From Puniceibacterium sp. IMCC21224 (GTDB lineage Bacteria > Pseudomonadota > Alphaproteobacteria > Rhodobacterales > Rhodobacteraceae), in contig NZ_LDPY01000001.1 in the NCBI RefSeq assembly GCF_001038505.1, positions 3,224,001 through 3,288,000 of the forward strand: DNA of 64,000 nt. Direction: 5' to 3'. Shown here one piece after another: positions 16,237 to 25,161 of this stretch (positions are counted from its first letter, which is position 1; every line of letters begins with the position of its first letter). Under the pieces are notes generated by a model. The model was not told the DNA's origin, ran no database searches, and saw nothing but the letters and a program-made list of their open reading frames with translations. The translations under genes were made by a program, and so were the position numbers.

Positions 16237-17124
16237 ATGGCGCACGACTTGCCACAAGCGGCTGACCTCGCGGTTTTCATCGCGGTGATCGAGGATGGCG
16301 GCTTTGCAGAGGCTGGGAGACGGCTGGGGGCTGCACCATCCACGCTCAGCCGCACGGTGACGCGGTTGGAACGGCAGTTGAACGTGACCCTGCTGCGCCG
16401 CTCGACGCGCGGGATCGAATTGACGCCAGAAGGTCGCGACCTGCTGATGGCTGCGCAAGAGATCGTCGCGCGCACAGAAGCCTTGGCGGATCTGGCAGCA
16501 GGCAGTCGTGCGCCGCGCGGCCCCCTGCGGATCAATGCGCCGGTGCCCTATGTCCTGCACGTCATCGCGCCACATCTCGCGGCGTTTCATGCGCAATATC
16601 CGGACATCCAGTTGACGATCGACATGACCGACCGCATCGTCGATTTGATCGACGCCCACGCTGACGTTGCGATCAGATTCGGGCCGTTACCCGACAGTGA
16701 TTTGCTGCAGCGCCGACTTGGGCAGGCGCAGTGGCGGCTGGTGGCCGCACCAAACTATCTGGAACGCACGGGCCGCCCAAAGGAGCCCGCAGACCTGGCG
16801 GATCTCGAACAGGTGCAATTTGCGTCACCGGTCCACATCAACCACCTGCAGTTCAAGAATGTGAGGGCAGCCATCACGCCGCCCGCCTCTGTCACTGCAG
16901 CGAACGGCGAGGCTGTTCGTCAACTGGTGCTGAACGGCATGGGCATCGCCCGGTTCTCAGACTTCATGATCGACGCAGACATTGCGCACGGGCGCGTGGT
17001 CGAACTGTTTCCGGGTCAATTGGACATTCCCCCGCTGAACATCACCGCGCTTTACCTGACCCGGGCGTCAGGTCTGCGGAGGCTTGCGGTGTTCTTGGAC
17101 TGGCTGGAAACACTGCAGCACTGA
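16237..17124 (+). CDS. LysR-family regulator, divergent from the MFS gene
   Basis: 295 residues from ATG 16237 (MAHDLPQAADLAVFIAVIED). The DNA-binding domain is typical (GGFAEAGRRLGAAPSTLSRT), followed by RLERQLNVTLLRRSTRGIELT and a PBP2-like effector domain (CrgA-like layout). The frame is open from 16150, but the earlier part lacks family similarity and would overlap the shared promoter region. It probably controls the adjacent MFS exporter and itself. Confidence 0.88.
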   Translation: MAHDLPQAADLAVFIAVIEDGGFAEAGRRLGAAPSTLSRTVTRLERQLNVTLLRRSTRGIELTPEGRDLLMAAQEIVARTEALADLAAGSRAPRGPLRINAPVPYVLHVIAPHLAAFHAQYPDIQLTIDMTDRIVDLIDAHADVAIRFGPLPDSDLLQRRLGQAQWRLVAAPNYLERTGRPKEPADLADLEQVQFASPVHINHLQFKNVRAAITPPASVTAANGEAVRQLVLNGMGIARFSDFMIDADIAHGRVVELFPGQLDIPPLNITALYLTRASGLRRLAVFLDWLETLQH

Positions 17125-17462
17125 GCTGCTTTGAGTAGCCATTCGCGGCAGACATTTTTCCCGCAGTTCCGTCTTGCGGCAGCGCGATACTCAAATTCTG
17201 GCATGGGGAAACCACGCGATGTTCAATGCTGTCCCCGGTCGACGGCTTTCAGCCCGAAACGAAGCTCCGAAGAATCGCCGAGGCAAGGGAGATGCACCCC
17301 CATGGTTGCTCGAGGAGCGATATTTCTTTGCTGCGCGACCCACTGTGAACCGGTCACGATTTGTGAGTTTCGCCCATCCGGAAGGAACGCGGTGACATTC
17401 AAGTTCCCATTCTGTTCTCTCTGCTTTAACATTGTCGTAAGAACCGCAAGAGGGAACCGGGC
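17125..17462. other. Intergenic stretch upstream of the helicase gene
   Basis: Roughly 340 bases with no convincing gene. The helicase has a weak GAGGGAACCGGGC ribosome-binding region immediately before its ATG. Confidence 0.35.
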
Positions 17463-19505
17463 ATGGCAGAGGCAGGCTATCTCGACAAGCTGAACGACAA
17501 CCAGCGCGCTGCCGTGGAATTCGGCGTCGGAGGTGACACCCTGCCCCCGCCGTTGCTGGTGATCGCCGGGGCCGGGTCGGGCAAGACCAACACTCTGGCC
17601 CATCGCGTGGCGCATCTGCTGGTCAACGGAGCCGATCCGCAGCGCATTTTGCTCATGACATTCTCACGCCGCGCCGCGACCGAGCTGACCCGCCGGGTCG
17701 AGCGCATCACGGCGCAGGCGATGGGCACCTCCGTCGCCGCCGAGGCGCTGACCTGGGCAGGGACGTTCCACGGAATTGGCGCGCGGATCTTGCGCGAACA
17801 TGCGCTGTCGATCGGGTTGAACCCTGAGTTTTCGATCCATGACCGCGAGGACAGCGCGGATCTGATGAACCTCTCTCGCCACGGCTTGGGGTTTTCAAAG
17901 ACCGAGAGCCGCTTTCCATCCAAGGGCACCTGCCTTGCCATCTATTCCCGCGCTGTGAATGGCGAGGCACCGCTGAGCGACATCCTGCGCGACCACTTCC
18001 CCTGGTGCGCCCCGTGGCAGGTCGAGCTGAAGCAGCTGTTTGGCGCCTATGTGCAGGCCAAGCAGGCGCAGTATGTGCTGGACTATGATGATCTGCTGCT
18101 GGCCTGGGCACAGGTGATGGCGGATCCGGACTTCGCCGCGCATATCGGCGCGACCTGGGATCATGTGCTGATCGACGAATATCAGGACACCAACCGGTTG
18201 CAGGCGCGGATCCTGATGGCGCTCAAACCGGATGGGCGCGGCCTGACCGTTGTGGGTGATGATGCGCAGTCGATCTATGCCTTCCGTGCCGCGACCGTGC
18301 GCAACATCCTCGACTTCCCTGACGCTTACACGCCCCGCGCCGATGTCATCACGCTGGATCGCAACTACCGCTCGACCCAGCCGATCCTTGCCGCCGCGAA
18401 CGCCGTCATCGGCCTTGCGAAAGAACGCTTCACCAAGACCCTCTGGACCGAGCGCACCTCGGCACAAAAGCCCCGGCTGGTGACGGTTCAGACCGAGGCC
18501 GAGCAGGCGCGGTATATGGTGGACCGCATCCTCGAGGACCGAGAGACGGGCATGAAACTCAAGGACCAAGCGGTGCTGTTCCGCACCTCAAGTCACTCTG
18601 TGCAACTTGAGGCCGAGCTGACCCGCCGCAACGTGCCTTACGTGAAATTCGGCGGTCTGAAGTTCCTCGATAGCGCCCATGTGAAGGACCTGCTGTCCTT
18701 TCTGCGCCTTGCCCGCAATCCCCGCGACCGCGTGGCGGGGTTCCGCGTGCTGCAGCTGATCCCCGGCATCGGGCCAAAGGCCGCAGGGGATGTGCTGGAG
18801 GCGCTCGACCTTGTCCCCGATCCCCGCGCCGCCCTGTCGGATGTCGCGCCCCCTGCCCGCTCCGGGGCCGACTGGCCGGGGTTTGTCGCGGCGATGACGA
18901 CAGAGGCGGCCTGGCCCGCCGCATTAGGCCTGGCCCGCGCCTGGTACGACCCGCATCTCGACCGCCTGCACGAGGATGCCGAGTCCCGCCGCGCAGACCT
19001 GCTGCAACTCGAGCAGATCGCCACCGGGTACGCTTCCGCCGAGGCCTTCCTGACCGACCTCACACTGGACCCGCCCGATGCCACCAGCGATCAGGCCGGT
19101 GTGCCGCTCAAGGACGAGGATTACCTGATCCTGTCGACCATCCATTCGGCGAAAGGGCAGGAATGGAAGTCGGTCTATCTGTTGAACACGGTTGACGGCT
19201 GCATGCCCTCCGACCTCGGCACCGGATCGACCCACGAGTTGGAGGAGGAGCGCCGCCTGCTTTACGTCGCGATGACGCGGGCCAAGGATCACCTGACTTT
19301 GGGCCTGCCGCTGCGGTTCTACGTCACGCAGCAGACCCGCAACGGCGACCGGCATGTCTATGCCATGCGGACGCGGTTCATCCCAAAGGAGATTCTTGAG
19401 CACTTCGAAGCGGTCCACTGGTCGCCGACGCAGCAGGGCAGCGCCCTGCGGCCTGCGCCCGGGTCGATTGATGTCGCCGCGTCGATGCGGGACATGTGGA
19501 GTTAG
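17463..19505 (+). CDS. UvrD/PcrA/Rep-type ATP-dependent DNA helicase
   Basis: 680 residues, a superfamily 1A 3'-5' helicase. Motif I is AGAGSGKTN, motif Ia is ILLMTFSRRAATEL, motif II is DHVLIDEYQDTN, motif III is VVGDDAQSIYAFR, motif IV is ITLDRNYRST, motif V is ILSTIHSAKGQEW and motif VI is RLLYVAMTRAKD. All catalytic motifs are intact. It is shorter than UvrD (about 720) and lacks a C-terminal Tudor extension. It stands alone in the accessory region, so it is likely an additional UvrD-like paralogue rather than the housekeeping uvrD; a role in DNA repair or element maintenance is inference. Confidence 0.92.
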   Translation: MAEAGYLDKLNDNQRAAVEFGVGGDTLPPPLLVIAGAGSGKTNTLAHRVAHLLVNGADPQRILLMTFSRRAATELTRRVERITAQAMGTSVAAEALTWAGTFHGIGARILREHALSIGLNPEFSIHDREDSADLMNLSRHGLGFSKTESRFPSKGTCLAIYSRAVNGEAPLSDILRDHFPWCAPWQVELKQLFGAYVQAKQAQYVLDYDDLLLAWAQVMADPDFAAHIGATWDHVLIDEYQDTNRLQARILMALKPDGRGLTVVGDDAQSIYAFRAATVRNILDFPDAYTPRADVITLDRNYRSTQPILAAANAVIGLAKERFTKTLWTERTSAQKPRLVTVQTEAEQARYMVDRILEDRETGMKLKDQAVLFRTSSHSVQLEAELTRRNVPYVKFGGLKFLDSAHVKDLLSFLRLARNPRDRVAGFRVLQLIPGIGPKAAGDVLEALDLVPDPRAALSDVAPPARSGADWPGFVAAMTTEAAWPAALGLARAWYDPHLDRLHEDAESRRADLLQLEQIATGYASAEAFLTDLTLDPPDATSDQAGVPLKDEDYLILSTIHSAKGQEWKSVYLLNTVDGCMPSDLGTGSTHELEEERRLLYVAMTRAKDHLTLGLPLRFYVTQQTRNGDRHVYAMRTRFIPKEILEHFEAVHWSPTQQGSALRPAPGSIDVAASMRDMWS

Positions 19506-19623
19506 GCGCATGGAACTGTCCTTTTGACTTTGACTCCGATCAGAAAAGAGGGTGCGGCTGCAAAACCCTGGGCTGGGTCACATGGGAACAGAGGTGGTTC
19601 TGTAGAGGTTGTCCGGGAAACAT

Positions 19624-20487
19624 ATGAATGAGGCAGAGATGAAGATCGACACAGTCACGCTCAGGAACTCTGGCGACATTCGCATGCCAAAGATTGGCAT
19701 CGGAACATGGCACATGGGCGAGCAGATGCAGACCGCCGAAACCGAAATCAGCGCATTGCGCCACGCCTGCGACCTTGGGTTCACGCATTTTGACACGGCA
19801 GAAATGTATGCCGATGGGGGTTCCGAGGACATACTGGGGCGCGCCATGGCCGGGCAAGACAGGGGCCGTCTGTTCATCACGTCCAAGGTCTATCCCTGGA
19901 ATGCCGCACGGAACGACATGATCACCGCCTGCGAACGCTCTCTTGATCGCTTACAGACAGACTACGTTGACCTCTATCTGCTGCACTGGCCGGGATCGGT
20001 GCCGTTCGATGAGACATTGGAAGGTGCGCGGGCCTTGCTGGATCAGAGCAAGATCCGTGCCTTTGGCGTCAGCAACTTTGACACCCGGGGCATTCAGCAG
20101 CTGATCGGCGAGGGGCTTGCCGACTTGGTGACCGTGAATCAGGTGATGCACAATATCCCGAACCGGGGTGTCGAGCTGGATCTGTTCCCCCTGATGGCGG
20201 AGCATGGAATCGCGGCCGTCGCCTACTCGCCGCTTGAGGTGGGACCGACCCGTGCGATCCCCGGCATGCAGGACCTCGCCCGCGAAGAAGGCCTGAGTGT
20301 GGCGCAGCTTATCCTTGCCTGGCATATGAGCCGCGGCCTGGCCGCACCCATTCCGAAATCCAGCCGGATCGAGCACCTCAACGATCTGGCGGCCGCCGCG
20401 CAGACACAATTGTCTTCGACAACGCTCGAGCGGATCGACTCGCTTGCACCTGCGCCGGATCGCCCAGTGCCGCTGGAAATCCGCTGA
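19624..20487 (+). CDS. Aldo/keto reductase
   Basis: 287 residues if started at ATG 19624; ATG 19639 (AGGCAGAG before it) and a TTG at 19609 are alternatives. NADPH-dependent reduction of aldehydes or ketones is expected. The catalytic tetrad is visible: Asp and Tyr in FDTAEMYADGG, Lys in ITSKVYPW, His in LLHWPGSVPF. The C-terminal cofactor-binding segment PIPKSSRIEHLND is present. It belongs to the small AKR group with the TIM-barrel signature GVSNFD. No partner gene lies close by; substrate unknown. Confidence 0.9.
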   Translation: MNEAEMKIDTVTLRNSGDIRMPKIGIGTWHMGEQMQTAETEISALRHACDLGFTHFDTAEMYADGGSEDILGRAMAGQDRGRLFITSKVYPWNAARNDMITACERSLDRLQTDYVDLYLLHWPGSVPFDETLEGARALLDQSKIRAFGVSNFDTRGIQQLIGEGLADLVTVNQVMHNIPNRGVELDLFPLMAEHGIAAVAYSPLEVGPTRAIPGMQDLAREEGLSVAQLILAWHMSRGLAAPIPKSSRIEHLNDLAAAAQTQLSSTTLERIDSLAPAPDRPVPLEIR

Positions 20488-20981
20488 GCGGCATTGTGAG
20501 ATCTCGAATAAAGGCAAAGGCGTGCGTGACAAACCGAGGCTACCGGGCCCATCATGCCCCCGTGCGATCGCTTCGATGGCTTTTGTCGAGCCAAAACCAG
20601 ATGGCAAGGCCTCAGTAAACTCATAGGAGATCTTGGTGGTCATGCACTCACTTTCGCGCGGTGGGCAGATTGTCCAAAACGGTCACTCAGCACGCTGCTG
20701 CAACACTCGACGATGCTGCGGACCGCACCAGCCGCAGTGATGCGCAGATAGCGGCCTATGCAAATTCGAGTTGCCACAGCGGGATCAACAGGCAGGACCG
20801 GCCCAAAGTTGCCACTCGTCGCAAGCCATGTTGCCGCAGTGCAGCTCACGAAAACTGCCCGCCATGCATTGCGCAGTATTTTGACATCTCAGACTTCGGA
20901 TAGCCGACAAAGCCGACACTCTCAATTATCGTCCCATGTCGCTCCCAGGCGCGCATCCGGCAATCTCCCGACTGAGGATGG
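20488..20981. other. Intergenic stretch, possible 5' fragment of a lost gene
   Basis: About 490 bases. On the minus strand a frame starting at ATG 20643 (MTTKISYEFTEALPSGFGST) looks like a genuine N-terminus for about 45 residues, then runs on as a shadow of the aldo/keto reductase. It may be the head of a truncated gene. Nothing else is recognisable. Confidence 0.3.
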
Positions 20982-21890
20982 TCAGTTGTTTCCGTTCGCG
21001 GTTTGGCACACTTCAATGAATGCCCGCAGGGGTGCCGCGGCAGAGCGGCTGGGGTAATAGAGATGCGGCCCTTCCATGTCCGGCCACCAGTCCGGCAGGA
21101 TGGGCAGCAGCTTTCCGGTTTCGAAATCCTGGTCCAGCCACTTGCGGAAGGTTTGGATGATCCCCAGCCCCGCATGCGCGTACCGCAGGCCCGTGTCGAG
21201 CGCGCCTACGCTCAGAATGAGCACGTTGACGGGCTCGACCTGCAGAGATCGCCCTTGGTTCTGCAGCACCCACGGCAACAACCGACCGCCGTCGAAACGG
21301 TAGCGGATCGCGTCATGGGTGGTGAGATCCTCGGGGACCTGCGGCATCCCTCGGGCCTCCAGGTAGGCGGGGGATGCCCCGAGCGCGGTCTGTTGTCGGC
21401 GCGGCCCGATCGGGATCGAGATCATGTCATGCTCCAGCACGCTGCCATACCGAATGCCGGCGTCACAGCCCGCAGCGACGATATCAACGAGATCGCTTTC
21501 CACCATGATCTCGACCTCCACACCCGGGTGCCGCGCGTGGTATTTGGCCAGAATCGGCGGCAGAATGTCGGGCATGACCGCCCCGGGCACATTCAGCTTC
21601 AACCGCCCCTGCACCTGACCGCCAAGCGTTGCCACCTCGTGGCATGCGGCCTCCAGCGCCGACAACAAAGGTCCCACGCGATCCACCAGCAGCTGCCCCG
21701 CATCCGTCAGGTGCAGGCTGCGCGTTGTTCGCCGCAAGACAGGGGTGCCAAGTTGCTCCTCGATCCGTGAGACCGTGGTGCTGACCCTCGAGGGGGCCGT
21801 GCCGAGCCGCCGGGCGGCGGCGCGGAAACCGCCTTCGCGCAGAACCGCCAGCAGAATGGTAAGATCGTCAGCCGAAACATTGTTCTTCAT
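20982..21890 (-). CDS. LysR-family regulator, divergent from the NmrA-type SDR gene
   Basis: 302 residues from ATG 21890 (MKNNVSADDLTILLAVLREG); a longer frame reaches 21935. The helix-turn-helix is GGFRAAARRLGTAPSRVSTT, followed by the usual linker and effector domain. The 119-bp divergent gap to the SDR gene suggests shared control. CrgA/YafC-type LysR proteins next to quinone-oxidoreductase-like genes often answer electrophiles or quinones; that role here is inferred. Confidence 0.88.
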   Translation of the reverse strand: MKNNVSADDLTILLAVLREGGFRAAARRLGTAPSRVSTTVSRIEEQLGTPVLRRTTRSLHLTDAGQLLVDRVGPLLSALEAACHEVATLGGQVQGRLKLNVPGAVMPDILPPILAKYHARHPGVEVEIMVESDLVDIVAAGCDAGIRYGSVLEHDMISIPIGPRRQQTALGASPAYLEARGMPQVPEDLTTHDAIRYRFDGGRLLPWVLQNQGRSLQVEPVNVLILSVGALDTGLRYAHAGLGIIQTFRKWLDQDFETGKLLPILPDWWPDMEGPHLYYPSRSAAAPLRAFIEVCQTANGNN

Positions 21891-22009
21891 GCAGAACAGA
21901 CCATTCCAATTTTGAAAACTTATGCAAGTAATCAAGAACAGTCATCTTGTCAATCATCATCATTACGCACGGCGCCTTTTGGCGCGATACAATGGATTGG
22001 AGATCGAAC

Positions 22010-22873
22010 ATGTTCATCGTTACGGGCGCTTCAGGAAAACTGGGCGGGCTTGTGGTGGAGGCTCTGCTACGCCTCGTGCCGACCGATCAGATCGGAGTCA
22101 GTGTGCGTGACCCGGAAAAGCTTGCCGGGCTGGCAGCCCGCGGGGTGCGCGTCAGGCGCGGCGACTACGACGACGCAGACAGCCTGCGCCATGCCTGGGA
22201 AGGCGCAAGCCGCGTGTTGCTGGTATCGTCCAACGTTGGGGCCAGCGGAGGCAATCCACAGAAGCAGCATGAAACGGCGATTGCGGTGGCAAAGGAGCTT
22301 GGCGTCGATCGGTTGCTCTACACCAGCCAGGTGTCGAGCAGCGCAAAGTCGCATTTCCCGCCAGGCCGGGACCATGCGGCGACCGAGGCGATGCTGGGGG
22401 CGTCCGGCTTGGCCTGGACCGCGCTCCGCCATGGTTTCTACGCCGACAGCGCCATGGACATGAATGCGCATGGCTTCGCAAGCGGCAGGCTGGCGGGACC
22501 CGAGGACGGCAAGGTGGCCTGGACGACCCATGAAGACCTGGCAGAGGTTGATGCGCTTCTGCTGGCCGGGCGTGAGACCTTCGAAGGCGCGACACCGCCC
22601 CTCACCGGAAGCGAGGCGCTCGACCTCGCGGACCTGGCGCGCATGGCGAGCGAGGTGACAGGCCGGACGATCACCCGGCAGGTCATCAGCGAAGACGCCA
22701 TGATCCGGAACGTGCAAACCTCGGGCGTGCCGGAAAGCGTCATGGAGATCATTCTGGGCTACTATCGCGCTGCCCAGGCCGAAGAATTCGCGACCATCGA
22801 TCCGACACTTGCGCGCATTCTGGGCCGTGCGCCGCGTCCGATACGGGGCGTTCTGAGCCGATATCTTGGATAA
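22010..22873 (+). CDS. NmrA-like SDR, NAD(P)H:quinone oxidoreductase type 2-like
   Basis: 287 residues from ATG 22010, preceded by GGAG at good spacing. The extended/atypical SDR nucleotide-binding motif is at the very N-terminus (FIVTGASGKLGGLV), followed by VSVRDPEKLAGLAARGVRVRRG, where an Arg after the second strand suggests NADPH. The family (NmrA, QorB, TMR) lacks the classical YxxxK pair, as here. It is divergent from a LysR gene. Quinone or electrophile reduction is the most likely role, from family knowledge. Confidence 0.85.
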   Translation: MFIVTGASGKLGGLVVEALLRLVPTDQIGVSVRDPEKLAGLAARGVRVRRGDYDDADSLRHAWEGASRVLLVSSNVGASGGNPQKQHETAIAVAKELGVDRLLYTSQVSSSAKSHFPPGRDHAATEAMLGASGLAWTALRHGFYADSAMDMNAHGFASGRLAGPEDGKVAWTTHEDLAEVDALLLAGRETFEGATPPLTGSEALDLADLARMASEVTGRTITRQVISEDAMIRNVQTSGVPESVMEIILGYYRAAQAEEFATIDPTLARILGRAPRPIRGVLSRYLG

Positions 22874-23374
22874 AGTCGAACCGGGCAGCCCAATATGGAG
22901 TTCCGCCCACACGCCGCCTGGGCACCGGAGCCTTTGTGAAACCTTGGTCGCCTTGGGCGATCGGTACTTTGGGCTCACAGTAGTTATGCGGCGACGCGGC
23001 ATGGCCGCGCATCGACGGCTTGGCTGACCGTCACTCGCGGCCCTTTGCTGCCCTTCGCGCCGGGCGCAGCGGATGACCGGTCTCAGCTAAAACAAGGTAG
23101 ACGGGGTGGCAACCTTCCAGATTCGGCGTGCTTGCGGAGCGGTTCGATTAAGCTCTGAAGCCCCCATTGCAAAACCAATCACTATGGGACGCTGCTTCGT
23201 ATAACGCGCCTTCCCAAGAATTGAGGCTAACGTCGGCACAACTCAAGCTCCTTTCCAGCAGATCCGCGCTGACCGCATCAGCTCCGGCTGCGTCGTAAAT
23301 ATTGGATAGAGAACGTCGGATGTTTTGTATTTGTCGACCGGCTTGGGACGCATAGAGCCTCGCCAGCTTTAGTT
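22874..23374. other. Degenerate stretch left of the IS composite
   Basis: About 500 bases. No intact gene. The part next to the IS junction (23157-23374) may hold the 3' end of an interrupted minus-strand gene, listed separately. Confidence 0.35.
23157..23374 (-). pseudogene. Possible C-terminal fragment of a gene cut by an IS3 end
   Basis: On the minus strand, from the IS junction at 23375 to a stop near 23157, the frame reads about 70 residues with a protein-like helical pattern (KLARLYASQAGRQIQNIRRS, then ADLLERSLSCADVSLNSW). The frame continues into the IS left end only by chance. It may be the end of a gene interrupted by the IS; family not recognised. Confidence 0.3.
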
Positions 23375-23499
23375 TGTCTGACGTCAGCGCTTTTGGGACA
23401 GATTTGAGGATTTGAACAACGGAGGATTTCTGGTTCATCGTAGCTTTCAAGGAGCGAAGATGAACAAGACATCCGGAACGTCGAAGGACGCAGCTGACA
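23375..23499 (+). mobile_element. 125-bp left-end fragment of the first IS3 element
   Basis: Identical base for base to 12059-12183: the left terminal repeat, leader, ribosome-binding site and first 13 codons of OrfA. It ends abruptly where the second IS3 element begins at 23500, so that element inserted into, or recombined with, a copy of the first. It lies in direct orientation to the intact copy 11.3 kb away. Confidence 0.92.
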
Positions 23500-23562
23500 T
23501 GGACTTGTCGCGATTTAGTTCCGGTCTCTTTCGAGCGATATTCGCAATGAAGGAGACACAAA

Positions 23563-23838
23563 TTGGCACCAAGATACAGCGACGAGTTCAGACGTGATGC
23601 GGTTCGCATTGCAACAAGCAGTGGACTGACGCGACCTCAGATTGCGTCTGATTTAGGGGTTGGTGTTTCGACACTGAACAAGTGGGTTCAACACCATCAG
23701 AATGATGACCTGATGTCCGGCCCGCATGAGGATGTGGAGAAGGAGAACGCCCGCCTTCGCAAAGAGAACCGGCTACTCCGCGAGGAGAGGGAAGTGTTAA
23801 AGAAGGCGACGATCTTCTTCGCAGGCCAAAAGGCGTGA
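23563..23838 (+). CDS. IS3-family transposase OrfA (second element)
   Basis: 91 residues from a TTG start at 23563 with AAGGAG upstream. It is a Tnp_1 helix-turn-helix protein (YSDEFRRDAVRIATSSGLTR, DLGVGVSTLNKWV) with a C-terminal coiled coil (ENARLRKENRLLREEREVLKK). It ends in ATIFFAGQKA, the usual slippage/overlap region before OrfB in IS3-group elements. It overlaps orfB by 4 bp. Confidence 0.88.
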   Translation: MAPRYSDEFRRDAVRIATSSGLTRPQIASDLGVGVSTLNKWVQHHQNDDLMSGPHEDVEKENARLRKENRLLREEREVLKKATIFFAGQKA

Positions 23839-24692
23839 GGTTTGCCTTTATCGACACCTGGAAGAAGATCTGGCCCATTGAGTTTCTATGCCGCGTTTTG
23901 CGGGTAACTTCCCGTGGGTTTCGCGCCTGGAAGATCCGCCCTATCAGCCGAAGCCAGCGAGATGACATGGTGCTGTTGGCCCATATCAGAGAACAACACC
24001 GCCTTAGCCTGCAAAGCTACGGCCGACCTCGCATGACGGAGGAACTGCGCGATCTCGGTCTTGTTGTCGGGCACCGCCGGGTAGGCCGGTTGATGCGTGA
24101 GAACGCGATCAAGGTTATTCGAACCCGTAAACATAAAGTCACGACTAACAGCAATCACGCCTTCAATGTCGCCCCCAACTTTCTTGATCAGGACTTCTCT
24201 GCTGATGGCCCAAACCAAAAATGGGCAGGGGACATTTCCTACATCTGGACGAGCGAGGGATGGCTGTATTTGGCCGTGATCATCGATCTTTACTCCCGCC
24301 GGGTCATTGGCTGGGCGGTCAGTAACCGGATGAAGCGGGACCTGGCCATCAAGGCATTAGACATGGCAGTAGGGCTGCGAAAGCCACCCAAAGGCTGTAT
24401 CCATCATACGGATCGTGGCTCTCAATACTGTTCAGGTGACTATCAGAAAAGTCTGAAGCAGCATGGATTTCTGGTCTCAATGAGCGGCAAGGGAAATTGT
24501 TATGACAATTCCATGGTCGAGACCTTCTTCAAATCTCTGAAAGCCGAACTGATCTGGCGTCAGAAATGGGCGACCCGCAGACAAGCAGAAGGAGCAATAT
24601 TCCAATACATCAATGGGTTCTACAACCCGCGAAGACGGCATTCATCCCTTGGCGGGAAAAGTCCCTTGGCTTTCGAGAGACGGGCTGCCTAA
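23835..24692 (+). CDS. IS3-family transposase OrfB (second element)
   Basis: 285 residues. An HTH_21 segment (YGRPRMTEELRDLG, VGHRRVGRLMRENAI) precedes an rve catalytic core with all three acidic residues: WAGDISYIWT, HHTDRGSQYC and NSMVETFFKSLK. It ends in the usual YNPRRRHSSLGGKSPLAFE motif. The gene appears intact, so the element may be mobile. It is likely expressed as an OrfAB fusion by frameshifting, as known for IS3 elements. Confidence 0.9.
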   Translation: MRFAFIDTWKKIWPIEFLCRVLRVTSRGFRAWKIRPISRSQRDDMVLLAHIREQHRLSLQSYGRPRMTEELRDLGLVVGHRRVGRLMRENAIKVIRTRKHKVTTNSNHAFNVAPNFLDQDFSADGPNQKWAGDISYIWTSEGWLYLAVIIDLYSRRVIGWAVSNRMKRDLAIKALDMAVGLRKPPKGCIHHTDRGSQYCSGDYQKSLKQHGFLVSMSGKGNCYDNSMVETFFKSLKAELIWRQKWATRRQAEGAIFQYINGFYNPRRRHSSLGGKSPLAFERRAA

Positions 24693-24731
24693 CATGAGCT
24701 GAGAGACCGGAACTTTTGCGTGGCAAGTCCA

Positions 24732-25019
24732 CCATCGAAACGGCGCCGTTCCTGGCCGCAAGCCGCGACAGCAAGGAAGTGGCCGGCTCGCAGGCGGCAT
24801 GCGCCACCGTCAGCGGCAACTGCGGGAAATTCGTTCCGGGAGTGGCATGTAGGCTTTTGACCAAGCGAGGCTTCCGAGATCAGACAAAGGCTGGATTGGC
24901 CGAGTCTTACGATCACCCGCTCAACTGAGCAACGCTGCTATGATTTCTAGAAGTACTGCCGACTGGGTCAGTTGTCTGTCACAAAAGTTGGTTTTGCTTG
25001 GCATCTGACAAAAGTGAGA
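24732..25019. other. Junction between accessory DNA and the tRNA-Arg gene
   Basis: About 290 bases from the right end of the second IS3 to the tRNA 3' end. No gene is recognised. No second copy of the tRNA 3' end was seen in the window, so an attachment site cannot be shown. Confidence 0.4.
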
Positions 25020-25096
25020 TGGTGCACCGAGGAGGATTCGAACCCCCGACCCCTTGATTCGTAGTCAAGTACTCTATCCAGCTGAGCTATCGGTGC
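25020..25096 (-). tRNA. tRNA-Arg (anticodon ACG)
   Basis: A standard cloverleaf on the minus strand: acceptor stem GCACCGA pairing with TCGGTGC, D-arm with AGCTCAGCTGGATAGAGT, and anticodon loop CTACGAA giving ACG (read as ICG). The T-arm is GGGGGTTCGAATCC, and a CCA end is encoded (25020-25022). The promoter at 25107-25135 fits. Its 3' end faces the mobile-element-rich region, the usual side for island integration. Confidence 0.96.
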
Positions 25097-25106
25097 GTGA
25101 GGGCAG

Positions 25107-25135
25107 CGTTTAGAGATATCTGGCAAGGATTGCAA
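25107..25135 (-). promoter_or_regulatory. Promoter of the tRNA-Arg gene
   Basis: On the minus strand TTGCAA (25130-25135) and TAAACG (25107-25112) are separated by exactly 17 bp, about 10 bp before the tRNA 5' end, a good sigma-70 type match. Confidence 0.5.
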
Positions 25136-25161
25136 CAGACAAACTGCAGGAATTTTCAACC

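Larger units (their letters stand above)
23500..24731 (+). mobile_element. Second complete IS3-family insertion sequence
   Basis: 1232 bp. The left end reads TGGACTTGTCGCGATTTAG and then TTCCGGTCTCT; the right end read inward is TGGACTTGCCACGC followed by AGTTCCGGTCTCT, giving clear imperfect inverted repeats. It carries orfA and orfB. Flanking triplets (ACA / CCA) do not match, so no target duplication is visible. It interrupts a partial copy of the other IS. Confidence 0.88.

Noticed and set aside
16147..16659. N-terminal extension of the MFS transporter
   Set aside because: It runs antisense through the LysR gene; the true start at 16146 has a ribosome-binding site and begins with the first membrane helix.
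20223..20643. Long minus-strand frames opposite the aldo/keto reductase
   Set aside because: Shadows of a clearly coding plus-strand gene; only the first 45 residues outside it look even faintly genuine.
24968..25159. 63-codon minus-strand frame across the tRNA-Arg gene
   Set aside because: It is just the open reading through the tRNA sequence (the common false IAQLDRVLDYESRGRGFESS type peptide).
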